Part shown: piece after piece, positions 6,543 through 13,217 of the stretch
Layout: each line of letters opens with the position of its first letter
Numbering within the stretch: the stretch's first letter is position 1
Assembly (NCBI GenBank): GCA_023391175.1
Contig: JAEWBL010000680.1
Coordinates: forward strand, 1 to 14,606
DNA: 14,606 nucleotides
Reading direction: 5' to 3'
From: Pseudomonadota bacterium
GTDB lineage: Bacteria > Pseudomonadota > Alphaproteobacteria > Rhizobiales > Xanthobacteraceae
Notes under the pieces: generated by a model
Databases searched by the model: none
Told to the model about the DNA's origin: nothing
The model's input: only the letters and a program-made list of their open reading frames with translations
Program-made: the position numbers and the translations under genes

Positions 6543-7595
6543 CTATTGCGTGTGGTCCCGCCCCGCCTCCTCGGCGGCGGCGAACATCAGCCGTGCCGCC
6601 ACCGGCAGGGCGACCGACAGGCCGGCGAAGCGGAAAAGGTGGTGCGCGCTCATGAAGGCCGGGTCGTAGCCCATGGCGAAGCCAAGCGCCGTCATGGCCT
6701 CGAGCGCACCCGGCGCGAAGGCGGTGACAAGCTTGCCGAGATCATCGCCGGTCAGCCACGCCGCAAGAACGGCGAACAGAGTGGAGATCGCCACCGCCAC
6801 CAGGAAGGCCCCGAGCGAGGCAAGCACATAGGCCCGGATGGTGGCGAGGGACGTGCCGATGAAGCGCACGCCGACGCTACCCCCCAGCACCACGAAGGCC
6901 GGAATGAGCAAGCCCGCCGGCAGCACGGCGGTGGAGAGCCGCGTGGCGTGAAGCACCGCACTGCCGGCGAGCGCCCCGAGGATCAGGCCGCCCGGCAGCT
7001 TCAGCCGCGCCGCGAGCAGGGCCGCGCCGGTGCAGACGAGGAAGAGGATGACGATCTCTGCGATGGTCGAGACATGCGGCGGCGGCGGCACGCCGCCCGC
7101 CGTCATCCCCAGCGCCGCCAGCACGTTGGGCAGGGCCGCCACCAGCAGGAACAGCCGCAGGGTCTGGGCGAAGGCGACCTGCCGCAGGTCCGCACTGGTG
7201 TCCGCCGCCATGGCGACCACGGTGCCGAAGGCACCGGGCGCGGAGGCCCAGAAGGCGCTCTCCCGGCTCCAGCCGGCCACGCGGGTGAGGAAGAGCGTTC
7301 CGCCCGCCATGGTGCCCAGCACGCTGGCGCCGAGGCACGCCATGCTCACCGGCCAGGTGGCGGCGCGGGCGAAGGTCTCCGGCGTCAGCATGGTACCCAT
7401 CGAGGTGCCGAGCACGACAAAGGCGAGGAATCGCAGCCATTCGGGCACGACGATGCGCACCCCGGCCAGCGCGAGGCCGATGCAGGCGACCAGCGAGCCC
7501 GAAATCCATGCAGCCGGCAGGCCGAGCAGCGCGAAGGTGCCGCCGCCGAGGGCTCCGGCCCCCAGCGTGATCACCGCCGATGCGGCAGAGCGCAT
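6543..7595 (-). CDS. AbrB-family membrane protein (PF05145, COG3180)
   Basis: This 350-residue polytopic membrane protein belongs to the family often mislabelled AbrB transcriptional regulator or ammonia monooxygenase. About ten hydrophobic helices form two repeated halves. Each half has a GALGGGTFALLGLPAAWISGSL-like opening (residues about 12-33, and again near LPGGLILGALAGSAVL). Family-typical segments include ASAPGAFGTVVAMAAD, which is repeated as the pattern FAPGALEAMTALGFAMGYDP near the C-terminus, and AHHLFRF. There is no DNA-binding domain; the protein should act in the inner membrane, probably in transport, with the substrate unknown. The start is ATG 7595, 17 bp after the aminotransferase stop. 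A GAGGGG overlapping that TGA stop is the only Shine-Dalgarno-like element. The close spacing implies cotranscription and perhaps translational coupling with the aminotransferase. Confidence 0.88.
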   Translation of the reverse strand: MRSAASAVITLGAGALGGGTFALLGLPAAWISGSLVACIGLALAGVRIVVPEWLRFLAFVVLGTSMGTMLTPETFARAATWPVSMACLGASVLGTMAGGTLFLTRVAGWSRESAFWASAPGAFGTVVAMAADTSADLRQVAFAQTLRLFLLVAALPNVLAALGMTAGGVPPPPHVSTIAEIVILFLVCTGAALLAARLKLPGGLILGALAGSAVLHATRLSTAVLPAGLLIPAFVVLGGSVGVRFIGTSLATIRAYVLASLGAFLVAVAISTLFAVLAAWLTGDDLGKLVTAFAPGALEAMTALGFAMGYDPAFMSAHHLFRFAGLSVALPVAARLMFAAAEEAGRDHTQ

Positions 7596-7612
7596 CCTGA
7601 AGGGCAAGCCCC

Positions 7613-8848
7613 TCACGCGGCGTCCGATCCCGTCGGCCGTGTCCGCTCCAGCCAGTCGACCAAGCGCCGGCTCGCCTCGGCGAGCTGCGCATCGCCCCGC
7701 GCGAAGCACAGGCGCATGAATCCCTCGCCGCCGAGCCCGAAGGCGGTGCCGGGGGCAAGGCCCACATTGGCCTCGTCCACCAGGGTCAGGCCAAGGCTGC
7801 GCACGTCGCGCCGGCCCTCGATGCCGAAGAACAGGTAGAAGGCGCCGGGCGGCTTCACGAGGTCCACCCGGCCGGTGGCGAGCAGCGCATCGCCCACGAG
7901 ATCGCGGCCGCGGCGGGCGCGGGCGATCTGCTCGGCGACGAAGGGCTCGCCCTGGTCCAGCGCCGCGATGGCGCCTCGCTGCATGAAGGCGGCAACGCCG
8001 GAGGTGGAATACTGGATGAGGTTCTCGATGATCTGCCCGAGGCGCGGATGCGCCTCCAGCCAGCCGATGCGCCAGCCGGTCATGGCCCAGTTCTTCGAGA
8101 AGGTCTGGACGAAAAGGACGTGGTCCTCCTCGTCCATGATGTCGTGGAAGGACGGCGCCCGCCCCTCCTGCCCATAATAGAAGCGGCCATAGATCTCGTC
8201 GGCGATGATCCACAGGCCGTGGCGGCGGGCGAGGGACAGCACCGCCTTGAGGTCGTCGAGCGTCGCCACGAAGCCGGTGGGATTGGCCGGGGTATTGAGG
8301 AAGATGGCGCGGGTCGCGGGCGTCACCGCCGCAGCGAGGCGATCGTGATCGAGGGAGAAGCCCCCGGGTCCGTAATTGAAAGGCACATAGACGGCGCGCG
8401 CGCCCGCCTTCTGCGCCGCCGCCGCGGCGTTGGGCCAGGTGGGCGAGGGAATGATGACCTCGTCGCCTGCCCCCGCCACCAGCGCCATGGCCACGTGGAT
8501 GGCCTGCATGCCCGAGCCGGTGACAAAATAGCGCTCCGGCATGTCCGGCACGCCATAGAGGCCGCTCATGTAGCGGGCGATGGCGGCGCGCAGCTCCGGC
8601 AGGCCGCGCTGCCAAGTGTAGAAGGTCTCGCCCGCGTGGAGGGCGGATGCGGCCGCCTCGCAGATGAAGGGTGGGGTGGGCACGTCGCCCTCGCCGGCCC
8701 AGAGCGGAATCATGCCGGGACGGTCGCGGCCGTAGTTCATCACCTCGACGATCCCGCTCTCGGGCAGCGCGCGCACGTGCTCGCGCACACGCTCCAGATA
8801 GGGATCCTCCACGGGCAAGGCGGGGACGGGCGCAGCAGGGGTGATCAT
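7613..8848 (-). CDS. Class I/II pyridoxal-phosphate-dependent aminotransferase
   Basis: This is a cytoplasmic fold-type I aminotransferase of 411 residues. Lys252 in TFSKNWAMTGWR should form the PLP Schiff base. Asn189 (NTPANPTG) and Asp217 with Tyr220 (ADEIYGRF) contact the cofactor. Arg260 follows the SK motif at the phosphate-binding spacing, and Arg379 (FMRLCFA) is the likely carboxylate-binding arginine. The N-terminal MIPLWAGEGDVPTPPFI block matches the substrate-binding opening of aspartate-aminotransferase-like enzymes. The exact amino acid substrate cannot be read; aspartate or an aromatic or branched-chain substrate are all possible. The start is ATG 8848, with only a weak ribosome binding site. 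The gene is first in a minus-strand pair with the AbrB-family membrane protein, which could import or export its substrate or product. It is divergent from the RutE-type gene. Confidence 0.93.
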   Translation of the reverse strand: MITPAAPVPALPVEDPYLERVREHVRALPESGIVEVMNYGRDRPGMIPLWAGEGDVPTPPFICEAAASALHAGETFYTWQRGLPELRAAIARYMSGLYGVPDMPERYFVTGSGMQAIHVAMALVAGAGDEVIIPSPTWPNAAAAAQKAGARAVYVPFNYGPGGFSLDHDRLAAAVTPATRAIFLNTPANPTGFVATLDDLKAVLSLARRHGLWIIADEIYGRFYYGQEGRAPSFHDIMDEEDHVLFVQTFSKNWAMTGWRIGWLEAHPRLGQIIENLIQYSTSGVAAFMQRGAIAALDQGEPFVAEQIARARRGRDLVGDALLATGRVDLVKPPGAFYLFFGIEGRRDVRSLGLTLVDEANVGLAPGTAFGLGGEGFMRLCFARGDAQLAEASRRLVDWLERTRPTGSDAA

Positions 8849-9123
8849 GGATTGCTCGCGGGCACGAAAGCAGGGTGGAGGCGCGGAGGGACATCGGCGG
8901 GTGCGCCGGCGGGACTTATAGAGCGTGGGCGCGCCCGTGCGCCATCAAATGAAGTGGCGAACCGATCAGCGCCGGTGATGAATCGCATACGCCGTAACGT
9001 CATTGCACAAACGCAATGGCCTCTTGCGAAGCGGGACCGTTGCCGGCGCGGACGCGCGGTCCTACGTCCATTGCATCACCCGCGCACCTCCCTGCGCCCG
9101 CCGGTTCAAATTGGATGCCCCCC
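8849..9123. promoter_or_regulatory. Divergent spacer between aminotransferase and RutE-type nitroreductase
   Basis: This 275-bp non-coding region lies between two divergent starts. On the aminotransferase side a TATAAG hexamer (about 8918-8923, minus strand) could be a -10, but no well-spaced -35 was found. The inverted repeat at 9001-9018 is the only other element I noticed. Open frames across the region lack conserved protein features. Confidence 0.4.
9001..9018. repeat. 6-bp inverted repeat in the aminotransferase/RutE spacer
   Basis: The arms CATTGC (9001-9006) and GCAATG (9013-9018) flank the 6 bases ACAAAC. It lies about 100 bp before the nitroreductase start. It could be a regulator site, but short repeats like this arise by chance. 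Confidence 0.3.
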
Positions 9124-9726
9124 ATGTCGCAGACCGTCACCCCGGCCATCGATGCCGCCGCCATCGACCGCCTGTTCCTCGCCGCCCGCTCCCAGAATGG
9201 CTGGACCGATGCGCCGGTCACCGAGGCGGAAGTCCGCGCGCTCTATGATCTGGTGAAGTACGGCCCGACCTCCGCCAACACCCAGCCCGCGCGCTACGTG
9301 TTTCTCACCACCGCGGAAGCCAAGGAGCGCCTGCGCCCTGCCCTGCCGGAGAGCAACCACAAGATCCTCGCCGCGCCGGTGGTGGCCATTATCGGCTACG
9401 CCCTCGACTTCCACGACAAGATCCCCGAGCTGTTCCCGCACTACCCGCAGTTCCGCGACCTGTTCATCAACAACCCCGGCATGATCGAGCCCCACGCCTT
9501 CCGCAATTCCTCGCTGCAGGGCGCCTATCTCATCCTCGCCGCCCGCGCGCTCGGCCTTGATGTCGGCCCCATCTCCGGCTTCGACGCCGCCAAGGTGGAC
9601 GCGGAATTCTTCCCCGGCGGGACCACCAAGACCAATTTCATCGCCGCCATCGGCCACGGCGATGCCTCCAAGGTGATGCCCCGCCTGCCGCGCCTCGCCT
9701 TCGAGGACGCCGCGCAGATCCTCTGA
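9124..9726 (+). CDS. RutE/HadB-family nitroreductase (putative malonic semialdehyde reductase)
   Basis: This is a flavin-dependent oxidoreductase of the nitroreductase fold, 200 residues. It resembles E. coli RutE (from memory) along most of its length: RSQNGWTDAPV near the N-terminus, KYGPTSANTQPARYVF (FMN-binding loop), ERLRPALPESN, AFRNSSLQGAYLILAARALGLD, GPISGFD, FFPGG and the ending RLPRLAFEDA. In the pyrimidine Rut pathway RutE reduces malonic semialdehyde to 3-hydroxypropionate with NAD(P)H. No other rut gene is present, so the enzyme may instead reduce another aldehyde, quinone or nitro compound. The start is ATG 9124; ATG 9115 is 3 codons upstream in frame and equally possible, and neither has a clear Shine-Dalgarno. 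An open frame extends further upstream, but its sequence is not family-like. The gene ends 18 bp before a strong terminator and converges on the solute-binding protein gene. Confidence 0.9.
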   Translation: MSQTVTPAIDAAAIDRLFLAARSQNGWTDAPVTEAEVRALYDLVKYGPTSANTQPARYVFLTTAEAKERLRPALPESNHKILAAPVVAIIGYALDFHDKIPELFPHYPQFRDLFINNPGMIEPHAFRNSSLQGAYLILAARALGLDVGPISGFDAAKVDAEFFPGGTTKTNFIAAIGHGDASKVMPRLPRLAFEDAAQIL

Positions 9727-9744
9727 TCGCGCTCCCGGAACGAA

Positions 9745-9771
9745 AAAGGGCGCCCCAGTGGGGCGCCCTTT
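9745..9771. terminator. Bidirectional intrinsic terminator between rutE-type and ABC solute-binding protein genes
   Basis: A perfect 12-bp stem, AAAGGGCGCCCC (9745-9756) and GGGGCGCCCTTT (9760-9771), encloses a 3-base loop. On the minus strand the stem runs into TTTTT; on the plus strand its closing TTT is followed by GCG. It therefore suits the minus-strand solute-binding protein gene best, but serves both convergent genes, whose stops are at 9726 and 9790. Confidence 0.9.
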
Positions 9772-9789
9772 GCGTTTGTGGGGCAGGCC

Positions 9790-11397
9790 TCAGTTGAGGC
9801 CGATGGTGGTGAGGTCCTGGAACCAGTGCTGGGCCTGCACGAAGCTCTTCACCTTGGGCGAGAGCGCGTGCGGGTTCACGTCGTGGACCACCCAGACCAG
9901 AACGGCATCGTCCACCACCTGCTGGTGGACCTGGGCGAGCAATTCGTCCTGCTTCTTGGTGTCGAAAGTCCGCTTCGCCTCGTCGATGAGGGCATCCACC
10001 TTGGGGTTGGAGTAGTAGCCCCAGTTCACGCCCACCGGCGCCACCTGCCGGGAATCGAAGAAGCGGATCAGGGCGTAGAGCGGGTCGGAAGTGACATAGG
10101 CGATGTTGTTCGAGGTGATGCCCTCGTTCATCGGGTCCTTCGCCCCCTTGCGCCAGGCGGTGTAGAGCGCCTCCAGCTCCACCACCTTGAACTCCACGTC
10201 GATGCCGATCTCCTTGAAGCTCGCCTGCAGGAACTCGTTCATAGGCAGGGACAGCATCTGGCCGGTGCCGCCGGCGGCAATGATGAAGGTGGTCTTGAGC
10301 GGCTTCTCCTTGGAGTAGCCCGCCTCCTGCACCAGCTTCTTCGCGGCCTCGGGGTCATACTTGAGGTCAAAGGTGGGCTTGCCGAACCAGGGGCTCGTCT
10401 TGTCCACCTGCCCCTTCGCGGGCTGGGCGAGGCCGTTCATCAGCTCCACCACGCCGTCGCGGTCGACCGCGAGGTTCAGCGCCTTGCGCAGGCGGATGTC
10501 GGTCCAGGGCGAGCCGGGCAGCATGGAGAGGTGGTAGTTCCACACGTGCGGCGTGACGTTGGTCACGAGCTTCATCCCCGCCGCCTTGAGCTGCGGCACG
10601 GCGTCGGGCGCGGGGGTCTCGATGAGGTCCACCTGGCCCGCGAGCAGCGCGTTGGTGCGGGTGAGCGCCTCCGGCATGGGGATGAGGATCATCCGGTCGG
10701 TCTTGGGCAGGCGGGTCTTGTCCCAGTAATCGGGGTTCTTCACCAGCTCCAGCCGCTCGCGCGGCACCAGCTTGTCCTGCTTGAAGGGGCCGGTGCCGGA
10801 CGGATTCTGGGCGAACTTGTCCCAGTCCTTGCCGAGCTTCTCGTATTGCGCCGGGCTCGACACCAGGAACCAGAGCATCTGGTAGGGGAAGAACGAGTCC
10901 ACGTCCTTGGTGGTGATCTCCACCGTCATGTCGTCCACCTTGCGCCAGGAGGCGATGGACGGCAGGCGGGTCTTCACCTGGGCGGACTGGCGCTTGTCGA
11001 ACTGGGGTGCCTTCTCGTCCAGCACCTTGTCGAGGTTCCACACCACGGCGTCGGCATTGAAGTCCGAACCGTCGTGGAACTTCACGCCCTTGCGCAGGGT
11101 GAACAGCCACTTCTTGGGATCGGCCGGGTCCACCTTCCACTCGGTGGCGAGGCCCGGCACCAGCTTGCCAGGCCGGTCGGCCACGTTCATCTCCCAGGCG
11201 ACCAGCGGGTCGTACAGGGTGTAGCCGGTGAATTGATAGGCACCTGCCCCACGATCAGGCTGACCGGTGGTCTGCGGAATGTCCGCCATGGAGATGCCAT
11301 AGCGGACCACGCTCTCCGCGCCGGCCGGTGCCGCTCCGGCAAGACCGAGGAAAAGCGCGGTGGCGAGAGTGGTTCGAAGCGCGCGGAAACGCAGCAT
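9790..11397 (-). CDS. Periplasmic ABC transporter solute-binding protein, peptide/nickel type (SBP_bac_5)
   Basis: This is a DppA/OppA-like extracytoplasmic binding protein of 535 residues. A Sec signal peptide covers 1-27 (basic MLRFRALR, then a hydrophobic stretch), with likely cleavage after APAGA at Ala27. There is no lipobox cysteine, so the mature protein should be free in the periplasm. The family signature is visible at about 95-125: KKWLFTLRKGVKFHDGSDF followed by NADAVVWNLDKV. PSGTGPFK near 200 and the AGQVDLIETP and RLRKALNLAVDRDGV segments are also typical. Substrates of this family include peptides, nickel chelates, opines and glutathione; none can be chosen here. No permease or ATPase gene is adjacent, so it is an orphan in this window. 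The start is ATG 11397 with GGAAGGA 6 bases upstream, and that site lies inside a hairpin. It follows truB by 78 bp on the same strand. Confidence 0.93.
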   Translation of the reverse strand: MLRFRALRTTLATALFLGLAGAAPAGAESVVRYGISMADIPQTTGQPDRGAGAYQFTGYTLYDPLVAWEMNVADRPGKLVPGLATEWKVDPADPKKWLFTLRKGVKFHDGSDFNADAVVWNLDKVLDEKAPQFDKRQSAQVKTRLPSIASWRKVDDMTVEITTKDVDSFFPYQMLWFLVSSPAQYEKLGKDWDKFAQNPSGTGPFKQDKLVPRERLELVKNPDYWDKTRLPKTDRMILIPMPEALTRTNALLAGQVDLIETPAPDAVPQLKAAGMKLVTNVTPHVWNYHLSMLPGSPWTDIRLRKALNLAVDRDGVVELMNGLAQPAKGQVDKTSPWFGKPTFDLKYDPEAAKKLVQEAGYSKEKPLKTTFIIAAGGTGQMLSLPMNEFLQASFKEIGIDVEFKVVELEALYTAWRKGAKDPMNEGITSNNIAYVTSDPLYALIRFFDSRQVAPVGVNWGYYSNPKVDALIDEAKRTFDTKKQDELLAQVHQQVVDDAVLVWVVHDVNPHALSPKVKSFVQAQHWFQDLTTIGLN

Positions 11398-11403
11398 CTA
11401 TCG

Positions 11404-11432
11404 TCCTTCCGTGAGTAAGCCCCACGGAAGGA
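11404..11432 (-). promoter_or_regulatory. Leader hairpin that can sequester the solute-binding protein ribosome binding site
   Basis: On the minus strand the leader reads TCCTTCCGTG (11432-11423), a 9-base loop, then CACGGAAGGA (11413-11404). The arms are perfect 10-bp complements. The second arm contains the Shine-Dalgarno GGAAGGA, and ATG 11397 lies 6 bases after it. Folding would hide the ribosome binding site. No T-run follows, so it is not an intrinsic terminator. The structure is seen in the sequence; its regulatory role is inferred. Confidence 0.6.
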
Positions 11433-11463
11433 AGGCAAAAGATATGCCGTATGCTTCGCTTTT

Positions 11464-11485
11464 GCGAAACGGGCGTCAGCGCCCG
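11464..11485 (-). terminator. Weak terminator-like hairpin at the truB stop codon
   Basis: On the minus strand, CGGGCG (11485-11480), the loop CTGA containing the truB stop, and CGCCCG (11475-11470) are followed by TTTCGC. The 6-bp GC stem with only three T residues is a poor intrinsic terminator; it may give partial read-through into the solute-binding protein gene. Confidence 0.35.
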
Positions 11486-12594
11486 CGCCGGGGCGGACGG
11501 CCGGAGGGCTTGCCCGAAGACTTGCCCGAGGACTTGCCCCAGTTGAACACGCGGTGCGGGAACACCTCGCCGTTCTCGCCGTCGCCGATGGCGATGAGTG
11601 CGCCCTGGCAGGACACCGCCACGTGGCCCTCGACGATGGGCGCGTCGCGGCCGCGCAGGATGATGCTCTGTCCGCAGCGCAGGCGATGGGCATCCTGCGG
11701 CGTGACGTTGAGCTGGGGAATCTCCTCCAGCGCCACGGCCACCGGATCGAGGGCGTCCATCAGCGCCTCCTCGCTCGCCTCGGCGCGGTCGCGCAATTCG
11801 TCGAGGGGCACGAGGCGCTCCTCCAGGAAGGGCCCGACGCAGGCGCGGCGCAGCTGGCAGATGTGGCCGCGCGAACCGAGCATGCGGCCGAGGTCGCGGG
11901 CGATGGCGCGCACATAGGTGCCCTTGCCGCACTCGGCCTCGAGCACCGCATGGTCGGCGTCGGGACGCTCCATCAGCTCGATGCGGAAGATGGTGACGGG
12001 ACGCGCCTCCAGTTTCACCTCCTCACCCTCACGGGCGAGGTCATAGGCGCGCTCGCCGCCGATCTTCAGCGCCGAATAGGCCGGGGGCACCTGCATGATC
12101 TCGCCCCGGAACGTGGGCAGCGCCGCGAGAATCTCGTCGTCCGAGGGGCGCAGGTCCGAGGTCTCGACCGCCTTGCCCTCGGAATCGTCCGTGTCCGTCT
12201 CGACGCCGAAGCGCACCGTGAAACGGTAGGTCTTGCGGCCGTCCATCACATAGGGAACGGTCTTGGTGGCCTCGCCGAAGGCGATGGGCAGGCAGCCGGA
12301 GGCCAGCGGGTCGAGGGTGCCGGCATGGCCCGCCTTCTTGGCCCCGAAGATGCGCTTCACCACCGCCACCGCCTGGGTGGAGGTCATGCCCGTGGGCTTG
12401 TCCAGCAGCACCCAGCCGTCGAGGTCGCGCTTGGGCGCGCGGGGCCGGTTGTCCTGCTCGCGGCTGGCGCAGGGCTGCTCGCCGGCGCGGGGCGCTTCGG
12501 CCGCTTCAGGAGCGACGGCGGTCTCGACAACGGATTCAACGATGGGCTCGTGTGCGGCTTCAGCCGCAGCTTCGGCAATGGCTCGGACGGTCAT
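11476..12594 (-). CDS. truB: tRNA pseudouridine(55) synthase TruB
   Basis: This enzyme makes pseudouridine-55 in the T-loop of most tRNAs. The 372-residue protein is longer than the roughly 310 usual in the family. The catalytic core starts at about 58 with [19 protein letters not shown] and holds the catalytic Asp95 in [31 protein letters not shown] and the [15 protein letters not shown] block are conserved TruB motifs. A C-terminal PUA-like region follows (about 290-350). Residues 1-57 are an Ala/Glu-rich extension. The last 20 residues are a basic, repetitive tail with three GK-S/P-S units ending PPRRGR. The start is ATG 12594, in an ATGA overlap with the rbfA stop, which supports the long N-terminus by translational coupling. 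It is the third gene of infB-rbfA-truB. Confidence 0.96.
   Translation of the reverse strand: MTVRAIAEAAAEAAHEPIVESVVETAVAPEAAEAPRAGEQPCASREQDNRPRAPKRDLDGWVLLDKPTGMTSTQAVAVVKRIFGAKKAGHAGTLDPLASGCLPIAFGEATKTVPYVMDGRKTYRFTVRFGVETDTDDSEGKAVETSDLRPSDDEILAALPTFRGEIMQVPPAYSALKIGGERAYDLAREGEEVKLEARPVTIFRIELMERPDADHAVLEAECGKGTYVRAIARDLGRMLGSRGHICQLRRACVGPFLEERLVPLDELRDRAEASEEALMDALDPVAVALEEIPQLNVTPQDAHRLRCGQSIILRGRDAPIVEGHVAVSCQGALIAIGDGENGEVFPHRVFNWGKSSGKSSGKPSGRPPRRGR
11503..11538 (-). repeat. Three 12-bp tandem units at the 3' end of truB
   Basis: Three adjacent 12-bp units (11527-11538, 11515-11526, 11503-11514), read on the minus strand as GGCAAGTCCTCG, GGCAAGTCTTCG and GGCAAGCCCTCC, encode GKSS, GKSS and GKPS. 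The frame is kept. They make the basic TruB tail and look like replication-slippage products. Confidence 0.75.
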
Positions 12595-13046
12595 TCGGCG
12601 TCAGTCTCTTTGTCGGTCAAAGTCTGGTCGGTCGCGTCCTCGGTGCCGCTCTCAAGGGCATCGAGGTCGCGCTGCACCTGGGGGGAGCGCAGGAGCGCAT
12701 CCATGCGCGCGCCCTCGTCGAAGGACGTGTCCTTGCGAAAGCGAAGCTCGGGGACGCTCTTCAGCTCCACCCGCCGCGCCAGCTCGCCGCGAATGCGGCG
12801 GGCATTGTCGGCCAGCGCCTTGATGACGGGGGCGATGTCCTTGCCGCCGAGGGGCATGACGTAGCAGGTGGCGATCTTGAGGTCCGGCGACATGCGCACC
12901 TCGGGCACCGTGATGATGTGCCCGGCGAGCACCGGATCGATATGGTCGCCGCGGGACAGCACGTCGGCCAAAGCATGGCGGACAAGCTCGCCCACGCGCA
13001 GCATGCGCTGGGAGGGGCCGCCTCCCGTGCGGGTGTCGGGTTTCAT
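12591..13046 (-). CDS. rbfA: 30S ribosome-binding factor RbfA
   Basis: RbfA is a cold-shock-linked maturation factor that binds the 30S subunit near helix 1 of 16S rRNA and helps late 16S processing. The 151-residue protein has the KH-type fold: the N-terminal [19 protein letters not shown] helix, the [23 protein letters not shown] strands (about 45-68), the [25 protein letters not shown] region and the closing [10 protein letters not shown] helix. An acidic tail follows from about 131 ([20 protein letters not shown]), common in alphaproteobacterial RbfA. The start is ATG 13046, with a weak AGAAG ribosome binding site. Its stop overlaps the truB start by 4 bases (ATGA). A 171-bp spacer separates it from infB upstream. 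Confidence 0.95.
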   Translation of the reverse strand: MKPDTRTGGGPSQRMLRVGELVRHALADVLSRGDHIDPVLAGHIITVPEVRMSPDLKIATCYVMPLGGKDIAPVIKALADNARRIRGELARRVELKSVPELRFRKDTSFDEGARMDALLRSPQVQRDLDALESGTEDATDQTLTDKETDAE

Positions 13047-13217
13047 TTTTCTTCTGCTTCGTTCGGCGCCGGCAAAGCCGTGGCGCCTTCTCCTCGATTG
13101 TGGAGCGGACGGATTTGGACCGTGCCGTTCCGGTTAATCGTCGACGCCTCCGGCCTTCTCCCCGTCAGGAGAGGAGGTTCGGAGGCGGAAACGTCGAGCC
13201 TTGCGCTCGTCTTCAGG
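13047..13217 (-). other. Folded infB-rbfA intergenic spacer
   Basis: This spacer is long for this operon and holds an imperfect stem over 13141-13197. The outer arms TCGACG (13141-13146) and CGTCGA (13192-13197), middle arms GCCTCCG (13146-13152) and CGGAGGC (13180-13186), and inner arms TCTCC (13157-13161) and GGAGA (13168-13172) nest around the loop CCGTCA. The outer and middle arms share base 13146 and are separated on the right by a small internal loop. No T-run follows on the minus strand, so the structure does not look like a simple terminator. No convincing reading frame was found. Confidence 0.55.

Noticed and set aside
6129..7838. Long plus-strand frame of 569 codons opposite the DoxX and AbrB-family genes
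   Set aside because: The translation is dominated by Gly, Arg, His and Glu with no hydrophobic core or motif, and both opposite-strand genes are clear family members.
7596..8894. The AbrB-family frame extends upstream through the aminotransferase gene
   Set aside because: The extension is an Arg-rich shadow of the aminotransferase, which has its full PLP motif set in its own frame. Membrane-protein sequence begins only after ATG 7595.
9778..11418. Long plus-strand frame of 546 codons opposite the solute-binding protein gene
   Set aside because: It is His/Leu/Gly-rich antisense sequence; the minus strand has a signal peptide, family signature and ribosome binding site.
11554..12864. Plus-strand frame of 436 codons opposite truB and rbfA
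   Set aside because: It has no recognisable domain, and both opposite genes are conserved operon members with catalytic or structural motifs intact.
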